NCBI RefSeq assembly: GCF_000607165.1
Contig: NZ_JFZG01000025.1
Coordinates: forward strand, 186,001 to 250,000
DNA length: 64,000 nucleotides
From: Ralstonia pickettii
GTDB lineage: Bacteria > Pseudomonadota > Gammaproteobacteria > Burkholderiales > Burkholderiaceae
Direction of reading: 5' to 3'
In this document: positions 1 through 14,029 of the stretch, piece by piece
Layout: each line of letters opens with the position of its first letter
How positions within the stretch are numbered: the stretch's first letter is position 1
The notes under the pieces: model-generated
Seen by the model: only the letters and a program-made list of their open reading frames with translations
Told to the model about the DNA's origin: nothing
Databases searched by the model: none
Translations under genes and position numbers: made by a program

Positions 1-198
1 TTGATTGCCTTGTTTGACCAATGCCTCGGTAAAGGCGCCGACATCGATATAGCCAACGTCGTACATCAGATACGAGTTGTCGATCACGTGGGCGATGACC
101 AGCTCAGAGCCGAGCTTTTGCGCAAGCTGGATTGCCTCGTCCAGCGCGCGATCTCCCGTAGGGCTGCCATCCACCGCCACCAGAATCCTGTCGTACAT
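1..198 (-). CDS. Universal stress protein (UspA family), 3' part cut off by window edge
   Basis: Only the first 66 codons are present; the gene runs leftward out of the window. The N-terminus reads MYDRILVAVDGSPTGDRALD, the classic first strand and Asp-Gly loop of the UspA fold, followed by a second strand (ELVIAHVID). The ATG at 198 has a GGAGG ribosome site just upstream on the minus strand. UspA proteins are cytoplasmic nucleotide-binding stress proteins; the ATP-loop motif would lie in the missing part. An FNR/Anr-like box sits about 87 bases before the start, and a second usp gene lies at 3475. Family call is firm; function beyond stress survival is unknown. Confidence 0.9.
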   Translation of the reverse strand, partial: MYDRILVAVDGSPTGDRALDEAIQLAQKLGSELVIAHVIDNSYLMYDVGYIDVGAFTEALVKQGNQ

Positions 199-483
199 GA
201 TCTGCCTCCGTCGAATCCGTCGTCCGCCCCAAACGGGGTTGCTGGATTCCATGTTGGACCACCAAGCGGATCACCCCTTGATTTACATCAGCGTTTGGCT
301 CACCGGATGCGCCGGCCATGCCACTTGATCTGCCTCAAGCGCTTGCGTCCAACGCTCGATAGACTCGTTCGCTATCGACTGCCTCCTGCTGCAGTCACGG
401 AAAGCTCACGGCACCTTGTGCGGGATCAACCTCCGACACCTTCCCGTTCTTATAGTGAAAACGTACGCGCATCGGAGTTCAGC
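199..483. promoter_or_regulatory. Divergent intergenic region between usp and CBS genes
   Basis: This 285-base stretch separates the leftward usp gene from the rightward CBS-domain gene. It holds the FNR/Anr-like box at 278-291 and no convincing reading frame of its own. An in-frame upward extension of the CBS reading frame crosses it, but that lacks any family resemblance and overlaps the usp gene antisense. Promoter hexamers were not clear on either strand. Confidence 0.5.
278..291 (-). promoter_or_regulatory. FNR/Anr-type box
   Basis: The plus strand reads TTGAT-TTAC-ATCAG, matching the FNR/Anr consensus TTGAT-N4-ATCAA at 9 of 10 positions. Its centre is about 87 bases before the usp start at 198, which suits an activating site near -41.5 with a 45-base leader. 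FNR-type regulators activate genes when oxygen is low, and usp genes are common targets. A clear -10 hexamer was not found, so activation is inferred from box and gene type. Confidence 0.6.
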
Positions 484-951
484 ATGAGGGTCGACGAGAT
501 TTGTTCCCACCGCATCGTCCACGTTCAGGCAACGGCAACGCTGCAACAAGCTGCCCGGTTGATGCGGGACGAAAGCGCCCGGGCGTTGCTTGTCACGGAA
601 CACACCGCTGGCGGTTCGCGGGTGGTGGGCATCGTGACAGACCGCGACATGGTGGTGCACGGCATTGCCAGCCGCAGTGATTGCACCCAGACCGCCGTCT
701 CGGAAGTCATGACGCGCGGTCTTCTGACCATCCACAATGACGCCGTGATCAGTGAAGCCTTGCGCTCGATGCTGAGCCACGGCCTGCACCGTCTGGCCGT
801 GGTCGATCGCCAGCAACGGCTGGTGGGCATGCTCAGCCTGGACGACACCATCCGCGCGATGGGCGGCGAATGGACCTTGCTGGCCGGCATTCTCGGTCGC
901 GAGAACGCGACCGGCTCCCGCCAGCATGCGCCGTCCGATTTGATTCTCTGA
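484..951 (+). CDS. CBS-domain pair protein
   Basis: A 155-residue cytoplasmic protein made almost entirely of two CBS domains (about residues 8-62 and 74-130). The repeats show the usual strand-helix pattern, for example VVGIVTDRDMVVHGIA in the first and LVGMLSLDDTIRAMGG in the second. CBS pairs (Bateman modules) bind adenine nucleotides or NAD and act as energy sensors. The ATG at 484 follows CGGAG at a fair spacing; longer upstream starts would overlap the usp gene and add unrelated sequence. Stand-alone CBS proteins beside usp and alcohol dehydrogenase genes are typical of low-oxygen loci in Burkholderiales. No partner enzyme is fused. Confidence 0.88.
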   Translation: MRVDEICSHRIVHVQATATLQQAARLMRDESARALLVTEHTAGGSRVVGIVTDRDMVVHGIASRSDCTQTAVSEVMTRGLLTIHNDAVISEALRSMLSHGLHRLAVVDRQQRLVGMLSLDDTIRAMGGEWTLLAGILGRENATGSRQHAPSDLIL

Positions 952-1003
952 GTCTTCCCCTCTGGAGACGGGTCTGATCCGCATGTGCATTAGCCAAAAT
1001 TGA

Positions 1004-2230
1004 CTAGGCGACAAACCAGAACACCGCCCAGCAGGACAAAAGCATGGTCAGCAGACCTGCGGTGACCCTGCTGGCAAAGGCACGCCCACCGCTGATGGCC
1101 ACGACAACCTTCGAGAACGTGTTGGCCGTCAGCGCGAGCATCACCAGCGTGCCTGCCGTAGATATCTGCAGCGTATGACCAGCAACCTGCGTTGCAATGG
1201 ATGCAGTCGCGGCATGCACATCGGCAAATGAGCCAAACACGGTGACAGCCACCACCGCTGCTGTCCCGAACCATGTGCGAGCGGCGGCGGCGGCAAGCAG
1301 CAAGGCCGCCGTCCACAACGCAAAACCGATCGCGACCCTCCAATTGATGGATGACGCTGAACTCTCCGGCGCCTCCTGAAGCGGCTCGCTGCCGCGCCAT
1401 ATCCATAGAGCAGACCATGCCACGGTCGCTATCATGCCCACCGCCAGCGGCGCCGCCAGCACGCGCAGCAAGTCGATGCTGATGGCGGCAATCAGCAGCA
1501 GCATCTGCACCATCGTGGCGACGTTGGACAGCAGCGCTGCGGCAACCGCACCGTCAATGGGTCGATGGTCCTTCCGGACCCGCGACGCCATCGCCGTGAT
1601 CGTTGCCACACTCGATGCAAACCCACTGAACAGGCCGGCCAGCGGCAAGCCGATGCGCTCTCCAAACCATCGCGCCGCAAAATGGCCTGTGTTACCGGTC
1701 AGCATGACAAGCAGCACAACCAGCCACAGCGTATGCGGGTTCCAGGCGTTCAGCGGCCCTATGTTCCGGTCGGGAACCGCGGGCCAGATCAGCAATGCCG
1801 CGACGGCGAGGATCAGCAGATCGGCGAGTTCACGCTGGGTGATGACCGTACGGGCAAACCGATGCAAACCCGCTTTGGCATAGAGCAGGACCAGAAGTAC
1901 CGTACCTAGGCCAGCCGTCATTTCGGGCTCGCTCACGGCATAGGCGCCTAACAGCGTGGTCGCCACCAGTGCGAGTTCCGTCGTCACGCCAGGATCAACA
2001 TTGGCCGAATGGTGATAACCCACCGCCGCCAACACCGCGACCGTCAGCAACACAATCGGCAAGGCAAACGGCACCGGCAGGCTTGCCGCAATGGCGCCTG
2101 CCAGCGACCCAATCGCAAAGGTTCGCATGCCTGCCGGCAACTCTGCGCTGCCGGTGTGACTACGCTCGCGCTCAAGGCCGATCGCCAGGCCCACGCCCAA
2201 GGCAACCGAGAAGGACAGTAGTGAAGTCAT
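1004..2230 (-). CDS. MgtC/SapB-DUF4010 family integral membrane protein
   Basis: A 408-residue polytopic membrane protein. The N-terminal third (MTSLLSFSVALGVGLAIGLE, then repeated hydrophobic helices) has the MgtC/SapB pattern with a conserved Gly-Leu-Glu-Arg-Glu-Arg segment around residues 18-23. The C-terminal part, from about residue 170, fits DUF4010 with conserved loops such as GLFSGFASSVATITAMASR. About ten or more membrane segments are apparent. The family has no settled substrate; MgtC relatives are tied to Mg2+ limitation and stress, so transport is only inferred. It is convergent with the CBS gene and divergent from the alcohol dehydrogenase. Confidence 0.8.
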   Translation of the reverse strand: MTSLLSFSVALGVGLAIGLERERSHTGSAELPAGMRTFAIGSLAGAIAASLPVPFALPIVLLTVAVLAAVGYHHSANVDPGVTTELALVATTLLGAYAVSEPEMTAGLGTVLLVLLYAKAGLHRFARTVITQRELADLLILAVAALLIWPAVPDRNIGPLNAWNPHTLWLVVLLVMLTGNTGHFAARWFGERIGLPLAGLFSGFASSVATITAMASRVRKDHRPIDGAVAAALLSNVATMVQMLLLIAAISIDLLRVLAAPLAVGMIATVAWSALWIWRGSEPLQEAPESSASSINWRVAIGFALWTAALLLAAAAARTWFGTAAVVAVTVFGSFADVHAATASIATQVAGHTLQISTAGTLVMLALTANTFSKVVVAISGGRAFASRVTAGLLTMLLSCWAVFWFVA

Positions 2231-2382
2231 TCAGTGGAGCCGGATGGCCGTTGCATTGCACCCATTCAGTATTGCGCGTGGCAACGCTTTCCGATTGATC
2301 TGGCGCAGTCGATGGTCGACTGCCGGGGCGGAGTTCCGCAGGGCTGATCCATACTGACCAGACATGCCAGACGGAGACAGCG

Positions 2383-3393
2383 ATGTCTGAATCGATGCAG
2401 GCCATGGTGATGGAAGGCGCCGGAAAGCCATTGATTTGGCGTGAAGTGCCCAGGCCCACACCTGGACCGGGCGAGGTCCGGATCGCCGTGTCCGTGTGTG
2501 GTGTGTGTCGTACCGACCTCCATATCGTGGACGGCGAACTGACCGCCCCGAAACCATCCCTCATTCCCGGTCACGAAATCGTAGGTATCGTCGAGTCGTG
2601 CGGCGAGGGCGTGACGACGCCCGCCCCGGGCGAGCGCGTGGGCGTGCCGTGGCTAGGCTGGACATGCGGCGTCTGCCCGTACTGCCTGCACGGGCGCGAA
2701 AACCTGTGCGACCACCCTGCCTTCACCGGATACACGCGCGATGGCGGGTATGCGCAATACGTCGTCTGCGACGCGCGATACTGCCTGCCGATTCCGGCGC
2801 GGTACAACGATGCCCACGCGGCGCCCCTGCTCTGTGCCGGCCTGATCGGCTACCGCACGCTGCGCATGGCTGGCGATGCGCGCCGGATCGGCATCTACGG
2901 CTTTGGTGCTGCGGCCCACCTCATCACGCAGATTGCCGTGGCAGAGCAGCGCGAAGTCTTTGCCTTCACCCGGGCTGGCGACACTGCGGCTCAGCAACTT
3001 GCGCTGGACACCGGTGCCAAGTGGGCCGGTGCCAGCGACGGCCCTGCACCGGAGCCGCTCGACGCCGCGTTGATCTTCGCGCCCATCGGCGCGCTCGTGC
3101 CGCAGGCGCTGCAGGCCGTGGTCAAGGGCGGCTCGGTGGTCTGCGGTGGCATTCACATGAGCGACATCCCCGCGTTTCCGTACCGGTTGCTATGGGAAGA
3201 ACGCAAGCTGGTCTCGGTGGCAAACCTGACGCGGGCGGATGGGCTCGCGCTCATGCGCATCGCAGCGGAAGTCCCCTTGCGGGTTCACGTCACGCCCTAT
3301 CGGCTGCAAGACGCCAACACCGCCTTGGAAGACCTCCGCGCCGGGCGGGTGGCCGGCGCAGCCGTCCTGCAGGTGTCTTCGGAAAACATTTGA
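2383..3393 (+). CDS. Zinc-dependent alcohol dehydrogenase
   Basis: A 336-residue medium-chain dehydrogenase that would oxidise alcohols to aldehydes (or the reverse) with NAD(P). Catalytic-zinc ligands are visible as Cys39 and the GHE motif at His64-Glu65; structural-zinc cysteines are Cys95, Cys98, Cys101 and Cys109. The nucleotide-binding Gly motif GFGAAAH is at 173-179. The ATG at 2383 follows GGAGA seven bases upstream. Its stop codon overlaps an FNR/Anr-like box that faces the next usp gene. Alcohol dehydrogenases of this type are often co-regulated with usp and CBS genes in low-oxygen loci, which suggests a fermentative or redox-balancing role. Confidence 0.9.
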   Translation: MSESMQAMVMEGAGKPLIWREVPRPTPGPGEVRIAVSVCGVCRTDLHIVDGELTAPKPSLIPGHEIVGIVESCGEGVTTPAPGERVGVPWLGWTCGVCPYCLHGRENLCDHPAFTGYTRDGGYAQYVVCDARYCLPIPARYNDAHAAPLLCAGLIGYRTLRMAGDARRIGIYGFGAAAHLITQIAVAEQREVFAFTRAGDTAAQQLALDTGAKWAGASDGPAPEPLDAALIFAPIGALVPQALQAVVKGGSVVCGGIHMSDIPAFPYRLLWEERKLVSVANLTRADGLALMRIAAEVPLRVHVTPYRLQDANTALEDLRAGRVAGAAVLQVSSENI

Positions 3394-3403
3394 CACGTAT
3401 CAA
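3390..3403 (+). promoter_or_regulatory. FNR/Anr-type box before usp gene
   Basis: TTGAC-ACGT-ATCAA matches TTGAT-N4-ATCAA at 9 of 10 positions. It overlaps the alcohol dehydrogenase stop codon. The centre is 78 bases before the usp ATG at 3475; an FNR site centred at -41.5 would place transcription start near 3438, with TACGCT (3425-3430) as a plausible -10. Position, match and gene type agree, but binding is inferred. Confidence 0.65.
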
Positions 3404-3474
3404 CAGCCCAGGCGCCACGCTGTCTACGCTGAATTACACGCGGTGCCCTACTGCGCAACGCCTTGGAGACCACC

Positions 3475-3930
3475 ATGTATCAGCGAATCCTGCTCGCCAT
3501 CGACGGCAGCCACGCGTCCTATCTCGCGCTGCACCAGGCTATTGTGGTCAGCAAGGCGACGGGCGCGGAAGTCGAGGCCCTATTCGTTGCCGATAGCAGC
3601 GACATCACCTTCGACATGGTTGGAGTTGACTCGATTGCCTACGCCAACCAGGTGGTCGGCTACGGCCGTGACACGCTTGCCGAGGTATCGAAGAAGCTGG
3701 ACGCGGCTGGCGTCAAGCATTCGACCAAATTGCTCGAAAACTCCATTGCGCCGGGGCAAATTTCCGCAACGATTGTCGGGGAAGCCAACGAGACCGGAGC
3801 CGACCTGATCGTGCTCGGCACGCATGGCCGGCGTGGACTCAAGCATCTGGTGCTCGGCAGCGTGGCCGAGGGCGTGGTGCGCAAGACCAACAAGCCGGTA
3901 CTGATGGTGCGTAGCGAGGTCGACGAGTAA
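3475..3930 (+). CDS. Universal stress protein (UspA family)
   Basis: A 151-residue single-domain UspA protein. It opens MYQRILLAIDGSHASYLALH and carries the full nucleotide-binding motif G-2X-G-9X-G-S at residues 115-129 (GTHG to GS), so it should be an ATP-binding type rather than a UspA-like non-binder. I chose ATG 3475, which has TTGGAG eight bases upstream; an in-frame TTG at 3463 falls inside that ribosome site. It is the second usp gene in this 4-kb locus and is preceded by an FNR/Anr-like box, pointing to induction at low oxygen. Confidence 0.93.
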   Translation: MYQRILLAIDGSHASYLALHQAIVVSKATGAEVEALFVADSSDITFDMVGVDSIAYANQVVGYGRDTLAEVSKKLDAAGVKHSTKLLENSIAPGQISATIVGEANETGADLIVLGTHGRRGLKHLVLGSVAEGVVRKTNKPVLMVRSEVDE

Positions 3931-4485
3931 GAGGCAGCGAGCAGCGCGGCCTACCGATCCTCTCCTGCGAGAGGGGCACACCCTGACGCCGCCCGCCTGG
4001 AAACCCCGGACGGGCGGCGAAGTCTTTCTGGAAACCGGGCCTGTCGCGCGGCAGCTAGTGCATTCAAGCGCACTCAATTCTCTGCCCCCCTCCCCGTCCG
4101 GACCGGCCCTCCGCCCGCCGGACCAAGCCGCGACAGTGCAAAACGCAGCCGCGCCGGAACGCGAGCCAATGGTGATGCGTTTTGACGACAGTGTTGCCGC
4201 GCTGAACGTGCACGTCTGGGTCACGACCGAGCACTTCTGCGACATGCCGGTGGCGCTGTCCCTGCCAGTCCGCACCACCCTCGCAGATGCCCAGTGCGCT
4301 GCGCTCATGCGGGTTCGCGAGCTGAATATCGTGCAAGCCGCCGCCCAAAAAAACGAGGGCGGACGCATCTGTCAAGGCCGCAAAACCGCCCGGACCATGG
4401 CTGGATGAGGGTTGGGATTTTCTTGTGCATTCGCAAACGCATTGCATAGACTCACCTTTCAAGGCATCCCTATAGGCAATGCATC
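3931..4485. other. 555-base gap with hairpins, no supported gene
   Basis: Two short hairpins follow the usp stop: CCTCTC/GAGAGG just before 3980 and a stronger one at 3987-4019. The rest contains a plus-strand reading frame of about 116 codons (4058-4408) and an antisense one of similar length. Neither has a good ribosome site, recognisable family or coding-like composition. A short internal part of the plus frame, from about 4171, looks protein-like and could be a decayed gene, but I do not call it. Confidence 0.4.
3987..4019 (+). terminator. Possible terminator hairpin after usp
   Basis: CGCCGCCCG (3987-3995) pairs perfectly with CGGGCGGCG (4011-4019) around a 15-base loop. The stem is strong but followed only by a weak T-rich stretch (AAGTCTTTCT), so intrinsic termination is likely but not certain. 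Confidence 0.45.
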
Positions 4486-5379
4486 ATGTGTCGCTGGCTG
4501 GCGTATTCAGGCAACCCCATTCAGATGGAGACAGTGCTGTTCCGGCCGCGGCACTCGTTGATCGACCAGAGTCTGCGCTCCCGCCTCGGCGGCGAGACGA
4601 CCACCAACGGCGACGGTTTCGGCATCGGGTGGTACGGCCGCTACTCAGAAGTGCCCTTCCGATATCGTTGCCTGCACCCCGCGTGGAACGACACCAACCT
4701 GCGTGAAGCCGCTCGCGCCATCCGGTCTTCGATGTTCATTGCCCACGTGCGCGCGGCAACGGACACGCCCGCCCAAGAGACGAACTGCCATCCGTTCCGC
4801 TACGGCCGGTGGCTTTTTGCGCACAACGGGCTGATCCGCGAATATCCGTTGCTCCGCCGCGCGCTGATGATGGAAGTGGCGCCCGAGCTGTTTCGCTGGA
4901 TCGAGGGTTCGACCGATTCCGAGATCATGTTTTTCCTGGCGCTCTCGTTCGGGCTGGACCGCGACCCACGCGGCGCCCTGGAACAGATGGTCGGGTTGAT
5001 CGAAGACATCGGCCGCCGCCACGGCGTCGAATACCCATTGAACATGACGGTCTGTGCAACGGACGGCGTTCAGATTGTGGCCGCGCGCTATTCCAGCGAG
5101 GGCGAATCACGCTCCCTCTTTCACAGCACATCTTTCAAGCACCTGCACCAGCTCTATCCTGACAGCGCCGCAATTGAAGACGCAGGCGACGGGGCATTTC
5201 TTGTGCTGTCAGAGCCGCTTGTCGACCTGCCCGGCGCTTGGGCGGAGATCCCCGAAGAGACTGTCGTCATCGTCAAGGGCGGTGTGGTCGAACACCACCG
5301 TTTTGTGCCGCGCAAGCCCGGTCCCACGGGTTTTGACCTGCCCGCCAACCAAGCCACTTACGGACGCGAGGCAGGCTGA
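4486..5379 (+). CDS. Class II glutamine amidotransferase (EgtC/YafJ type)
   Basis: A 297-residue Ntn-hydrolase amidotransferase that would release ammonia or cleave a gamma-glutamyl amide using an N-terminal cysteine. Cys2 becomes the nucleophile after removal of Met1 (MCRWLAYSG). Other family marks are NGDGFGIGWYG, HVRAAT, NCHPF and FAHNG, the substrate and oxyanion elements of this fold. It lacks any fused synthetase domain, so its acceptor is unknown; YafJ/EgtC relatives act alone or in ergothioneine synthesis, but no other ergothioneine genes are nearby. It ends before a strong terminator and appears monocistronic. The ribosome site is weak. Confidence 0.88.
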   Translation: MCRWLAYSGNPIQMETVLFRPRHSLIDQSLRSRLGGETTTNGDGFGIGWYGRYSEVPFRYRCLHPAWNDTNLREAARAIRSSMFIAHVRAATDTPAQETNCHPFRYGRWLFAHNGLIREYPLLRRALMMEVAPELFRWIEGSTDSEIMFFLALSFGLDRDPRGALEQMVGLIEDIGRRHGVEYPLNMTVCATDGVQIVAARYSSEGESRSLFHSTSFKHLHQLYPDSAAIEDAGDGAFLVLSEPLVDLPGAWAEIPEETVVIVKGGVVEHHRFVPRKPGPTGFDLPANQATYGREAG

Positions 5380-5392
5380 TCGCGCTCCCGCC

Positions 5393-5424
5393 GGGGTGAT
5401 ACCAGCATCACCCCGTCCTTTTTT
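5393..5424 (+). terminator. Rho-independent terminator
   Basis: GGGGTGAT (5393-5400), a six-base loop and ATCACCCC (5407-5414) form a perfect 8-bp stem, followed by GTCCTTTTTT. It sits 13 bases after the amidotransferase stop and closes that transcript. Confidence 0.9.
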
Positions 5425-5439
5425 CCCCTCCGCTGAAAC

Positions 5440-5463
5440 CTCCTGACAAAACGCTGTCAGGAG
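5440..5463. repeat. Perfect inverted repeat upstream of the double uvrA
   Basis: CTCCTGACA (5440-5448) and TGTCAGGAG (5455-5463) form a 9-bp dyad with a six-base centre and no T-run. It could be a second hairpin of the upstream gene or an operator for the gene at 5623. It is not a canonical LexA box (CTGT-N8-ACAG). Confidence 0.5.
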
Positions 5464-5622
5464 CCCTGCGTTACGCTCGCGTCCGCGTCATGTTTCGTAG
5501 GCGAACCGGATCTTCATAATCCGCTACAGTTTACGGCTCGAATTCTGATTGCCGGCGCGGCTGCCATCGGTTCATCCGCGCCGGCATTCCCCCTTACCTC
5601 CAAGCTCCAAGGAACGCCCTCC

Positions 5623-11472
<5,850 letters not shown>

Positions 11473-11599
11473 CGTGGCGCGCGACGGTCTCGGGGCAGAT
11501 GGAGACCGTCAGCGCGGTGCGCCGCTCGGTGTGGCGTGGGCAATTCTTTCGCTTTCCTGAGCAAACCGGCAAAAAAGCCTGCCCGAGCAGGGTTTGCCC

Positions 11600-11626
11600 T
11601 AAAGAACCGGGCTGCGCTGCCGTCAC
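11600..11626 (+). promoter_or_regulatory. Sigma-28 (FliA)-like promoter
   Basis: TAAA at 11600-11603, then 15 bases, then GCCGTCAC at 11619-11626, resembles the flagellar consensus TAAA-N15-GCCGATAA; the spacing is exact and GCCG is conserved, while the last four bases are poor. It lies about 42 bases before the fliD-like start. Confidence 0.5.
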
Positions 11627-11667
11627 ATTGTGGAGATTGTGAAGAAAGCGTTTGCGCGCGTCCGACC

Positions 11668-13704
11668 ATGGCCACTTCGTCCACAAGCAACAACTACATT
11701 CCGCCGATCTCGGTTCCGGGCATCGGTACGAACATCGACGTCAACAGCCTTGTCACGAAGCTGATCCAGGCGGAAAGCAAGGGCATGACGCTGCGGCAGA
11801 CGCAGCAGAAGGCTTTTCAGACGCAGTTGTCGGCGGTCGGCTCGCTCAAAAGCGCGTTGGCGACCTTCCAGACAGCGATGGCGGCCCTGAACAACCCGGA
11901 CACGTTCACCGGCAACAAGGCCAGCGGGCACGACACGTCAATCCTCACGGCTTCGCTGTCCAACACGGCGCCCGCCGGCACGTATCAAGTCAACGTGACG
12001 CAGCTTGCGCAGGCGCAGGTGCTGTCGGCCAACGGGCAGGCATCCAGCAAGACGCCCATTGGCGGCGGCACGCCCACCACCCTCACGTTTTCATTCGGTA
12101 GCGTCTCGGGCGGCAGCTTTGCCAACGGCAAATACACCGGCGCCACGTTCACGCAAAACGGCAACCAGGCCGGCGGCTCGATCACCATCGACCCATCGAA
12201 CAACACGCTCGCCGGCATCCGCGACGCCATCAACAGCGCCAACGTGGGCGTCTCGGCCAGCATCGTCAACGACGGCAGCAATTCGCCCTATCGGCTGGTG
12301 CTGACGTCCACCGCAGGCGGCGCCAATTCGGAGATGAAGATTTCCGTCTCCGGCGACCCTGCTCTGCAATCGCTGCTGAGCCACGACCCGGCCGGCACGC
12401 AGAACATGACCGAGGTCGCCACGGGCCGCAACGCCATGGCCACCGTCAACGGCATCAGCGTGCAGAGCGCCACCAACACGCTGACGGACGTGGTGGATGG
12501 AACGTCGTTCACGCTGGCCAAGACGGGCAGCACGACCGTCACGGTCGGCAGCGACGCCGGCCAGGCCAGCCAGTCGGTGCTCAACTTTGTCAAGGCGTAC
12601 AACGCGCTGCGCATCCAGCTCAACGCGCTGACCAAGTTCGACACGGCCAACGCCGCCAACAACGGCGCGCTGGCCGGCGACGTCAGCACCAAGATGATGA
12701 TCAACCAGCTGACCGACGTGCTGGGCCAGGGCATCGGCAACGGCGCGTTCCAGTCGCTGGGCAGTATTGGCGTGACGATGGACAAGGAAGGCACGCTGTC
12801 GATTGACGACCCCAAGCTGACCGCCGCGCTGAAGAAATCGCCCGGCCAGGTGGCGGCGCTGTTTGCCGGCACAGGCACGGCGACGGATTCGCTGCTGAAG
12901 GTCTCGTCGTTTTCAACGACCACGCAGGCCGGCAGCTATGCCATCAACGTCACGCAACTGGCCACGCAGGGCGCATTGAAAGGCTCGGCGGCCGCCAACG
13001 CGACCATCCAGAGCGGCGTGAACGACAGCCTGTCGGTCACGCTCAGCGGCATTACGACCAACATCAAGGTGCCGGCGGGCAGCTACACCCCGTCGAGCCT
13101 GGCCGCGCAGATCCAGAGTCAGATCAACGCATCGCCTGACCTGCAGAGAGCGAAGGTGGAAATCGCCATCGGCGCCGATGCCAACGGCGTGCTGACGTTG
13201 ACCGACAAGCAATACGGATCGGTATCCACGGTGTCTGTGTCGGGCAATGGCGCAGCGTCGCTGCTCGGCGGCAGCCCGACGGCCACCGGCGGGCGCGATG
13301 TGCAAGGCACCATCAACGGCGCTGCCGCCACGGGTTCGGGCCAGAACCTGTACGGCGCCAGCGGCTCCGCAGTAGATGGCCTGACGGTGCAAGTCACGGG
13401 CGGTGCGTTGGGCGACCGCGGCACCGTCACCGTGCAGCGCGGCTACGCGGCGCAACTGCACACCGTGTCGGGCAACTTGTTGTCGAGCAACGGCATGGTG
13501 CAGAACGCCACCGACGCCATCAACAGCTCCATCACCTCGATCGGCAACCAGATCGACCGGATGCAGAAGCAGCTCGATGCCAAGCAGGCGCTGTATTACG
13601 CGCAGTTCAATGCGCTGTCGAAGGTGGTGGCCAGCATGACGAACACCAGCAACTACCTGACGACGCAGCTGGCGCTATTGCAGAAGCAGCGGACGGCGGG
13701 CTGA
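11668..13704 (+). CDS. fliD: Flagellar filament cap protein FliD-like
   Basis: A 678-residue protein of the FliD family, the cap that folds flagellin at the filament tip and is exported by the flagellar type III machine. The N-terminal FliD domain is clear (VPGIGTNIDVNSLVTKLIQA near residues 15-34, then a coiled helix). Two hook-IN-like segments, YQVNVTQLAQAQV and YAINVTQLATQGA, mark a duplicated middle, and the last 110 residues form the C-terminal coiled coil (NQIDRMQKQLDAKQALYYAQ). There is no signal peptide, as expected. I chose ATG 11668, where FliD homology begins; longer starts add unrelated sequence. The ribosome site is weak. No fliS, fliT or fliC is adjacent, so it is an orphan here. 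Confidence 0.85.
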   Translation: MATSSTSNNYIPPISVPGIGTNIDVNSLVTKLIQAESKGMTLRQTQQKAFQTQLSAVGSLKSALATFQTAMAALNNPDTFTGNKASGHDTSILTASLSNTAPAGTYQVNVTQLAQAQVLSANGQASSKTPIGGGTPTTLTFSFGSVSGGSFANGKYTGATFTQNGNQAGGSITIDPSNNTLAGIRDAINSANVGVSASIVNDGSNSPYRLVLTSTAGGANSEMKISVSGDPALQSLLSHDPAGTQNMTEVATGRNAMATVNGISVQSATNTLTDVVDGTSFTLAKTGSTTVTVGSDAGQASQSVLNFVKAYNALRIQLNALTKFDTANAANNGALAGDVSTKMMINQLTDVLGQGIGNGAFQSLGSIGVTMDKEGTLSIDDPKLTAALKKSPGQVAALFAGTGTATDSLLKVSSFSTTTQAGSYAINVTQLATQGALKGSAAANATIQSGVNDSLSVTLSGITTNIKVPAGSYTPSSLAAQIQSQINASPDLQRAKVEIAIGADANGVLTLTDKQYGSVSTVSVSGNGAASLLGGSPTATGGRDVQGTINGAAATGSGQNLYGASGSAVDGLTVQVTGGALGDRGTVTVQRGYAAQLHTVSGNLLSSNGMVQNATDAINSSITSIGNQIDRMQKQLDAKQALYYAQFNALSKVVASMTNTSNYLTTQLALLQKQRTAG

Positions 13705-13753
13705 TCGCGCTGACCGCACCTTGAGTGCGCATCCGCCGCGGCCATTTGCATGG

Positions 13754-14029
13754 TTACTGCTGCGGCTTTCCCCACAACGGATTTTTGTTGTCCGAACCCA
13801 GCACCTGGGCGAGTACTTCGGCATCGCCGTCACGCGCTGCCGGAGTGCTCTTACGCGCGCGGGCGACCTTGGCTCGCTTACCGTGCTTCTTGGCGTGCAC
13901 GGTTTTCTTGATTCCGCTTTGCGGGGCATTGCCCGGGGCCGGCACGGTGGAGGTGTGCTGGGCGCAGATGCCTGCGCTCATCCAGGCGGTGGTCAGGAGG
14001 GCTGCGGCGAGTTTGTATTGCAGGTTCAT
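13754..14029 (-). CDS. Small secreted basic protein
   Basis: A 91-residue protein with a clear signal peptide (MNLQYKLAAALLTTAWMSAG, cleavage likely near ICA-Q at about 23). The mature part has a lysine- and arginine-rich centre (KKTVHAKKHGKRAKVARARK), then a short tail ending LWGKPQQ. No family is recognised. It is convergent with the fliD-like gene and upstream of nothing on its strand within 50 bases. The ribosome site is poor, so the start is set by the signal peptide. Basic periplasmic proteins of this kind may bind nucleic acid, lipopolysaccharide or peptidoglycan, but there is no direct evidence. Confidence 0.6.
   Translation of the reverse strand: MNLQYKLAAALLTTAWMSAGICAQHTSTVPAPGNAPQSGIKKTVHAKKHGKRAKVARARKSTPAARDGDAEVLAQVLGSDNKNPLWGKPQQ

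Noticed and set aside
1-483. Upstream extension of the CBS gene from base 1
   Set aside because: It lacks homology and runs antisense to the usp start, which has a strong ribosome site.
2295-2308. TTGATCTGGCGCAG as a third FNR box before the alcohol dehydrogenase
   Set aside because: The second half-site matches at only two of five positions.
4058-4408. Plus-strand frame of 116 codons in the gap before the amidotransferase
   Set aside because: No ribosome site, no family and an overlapping antisense frame of equal quality.
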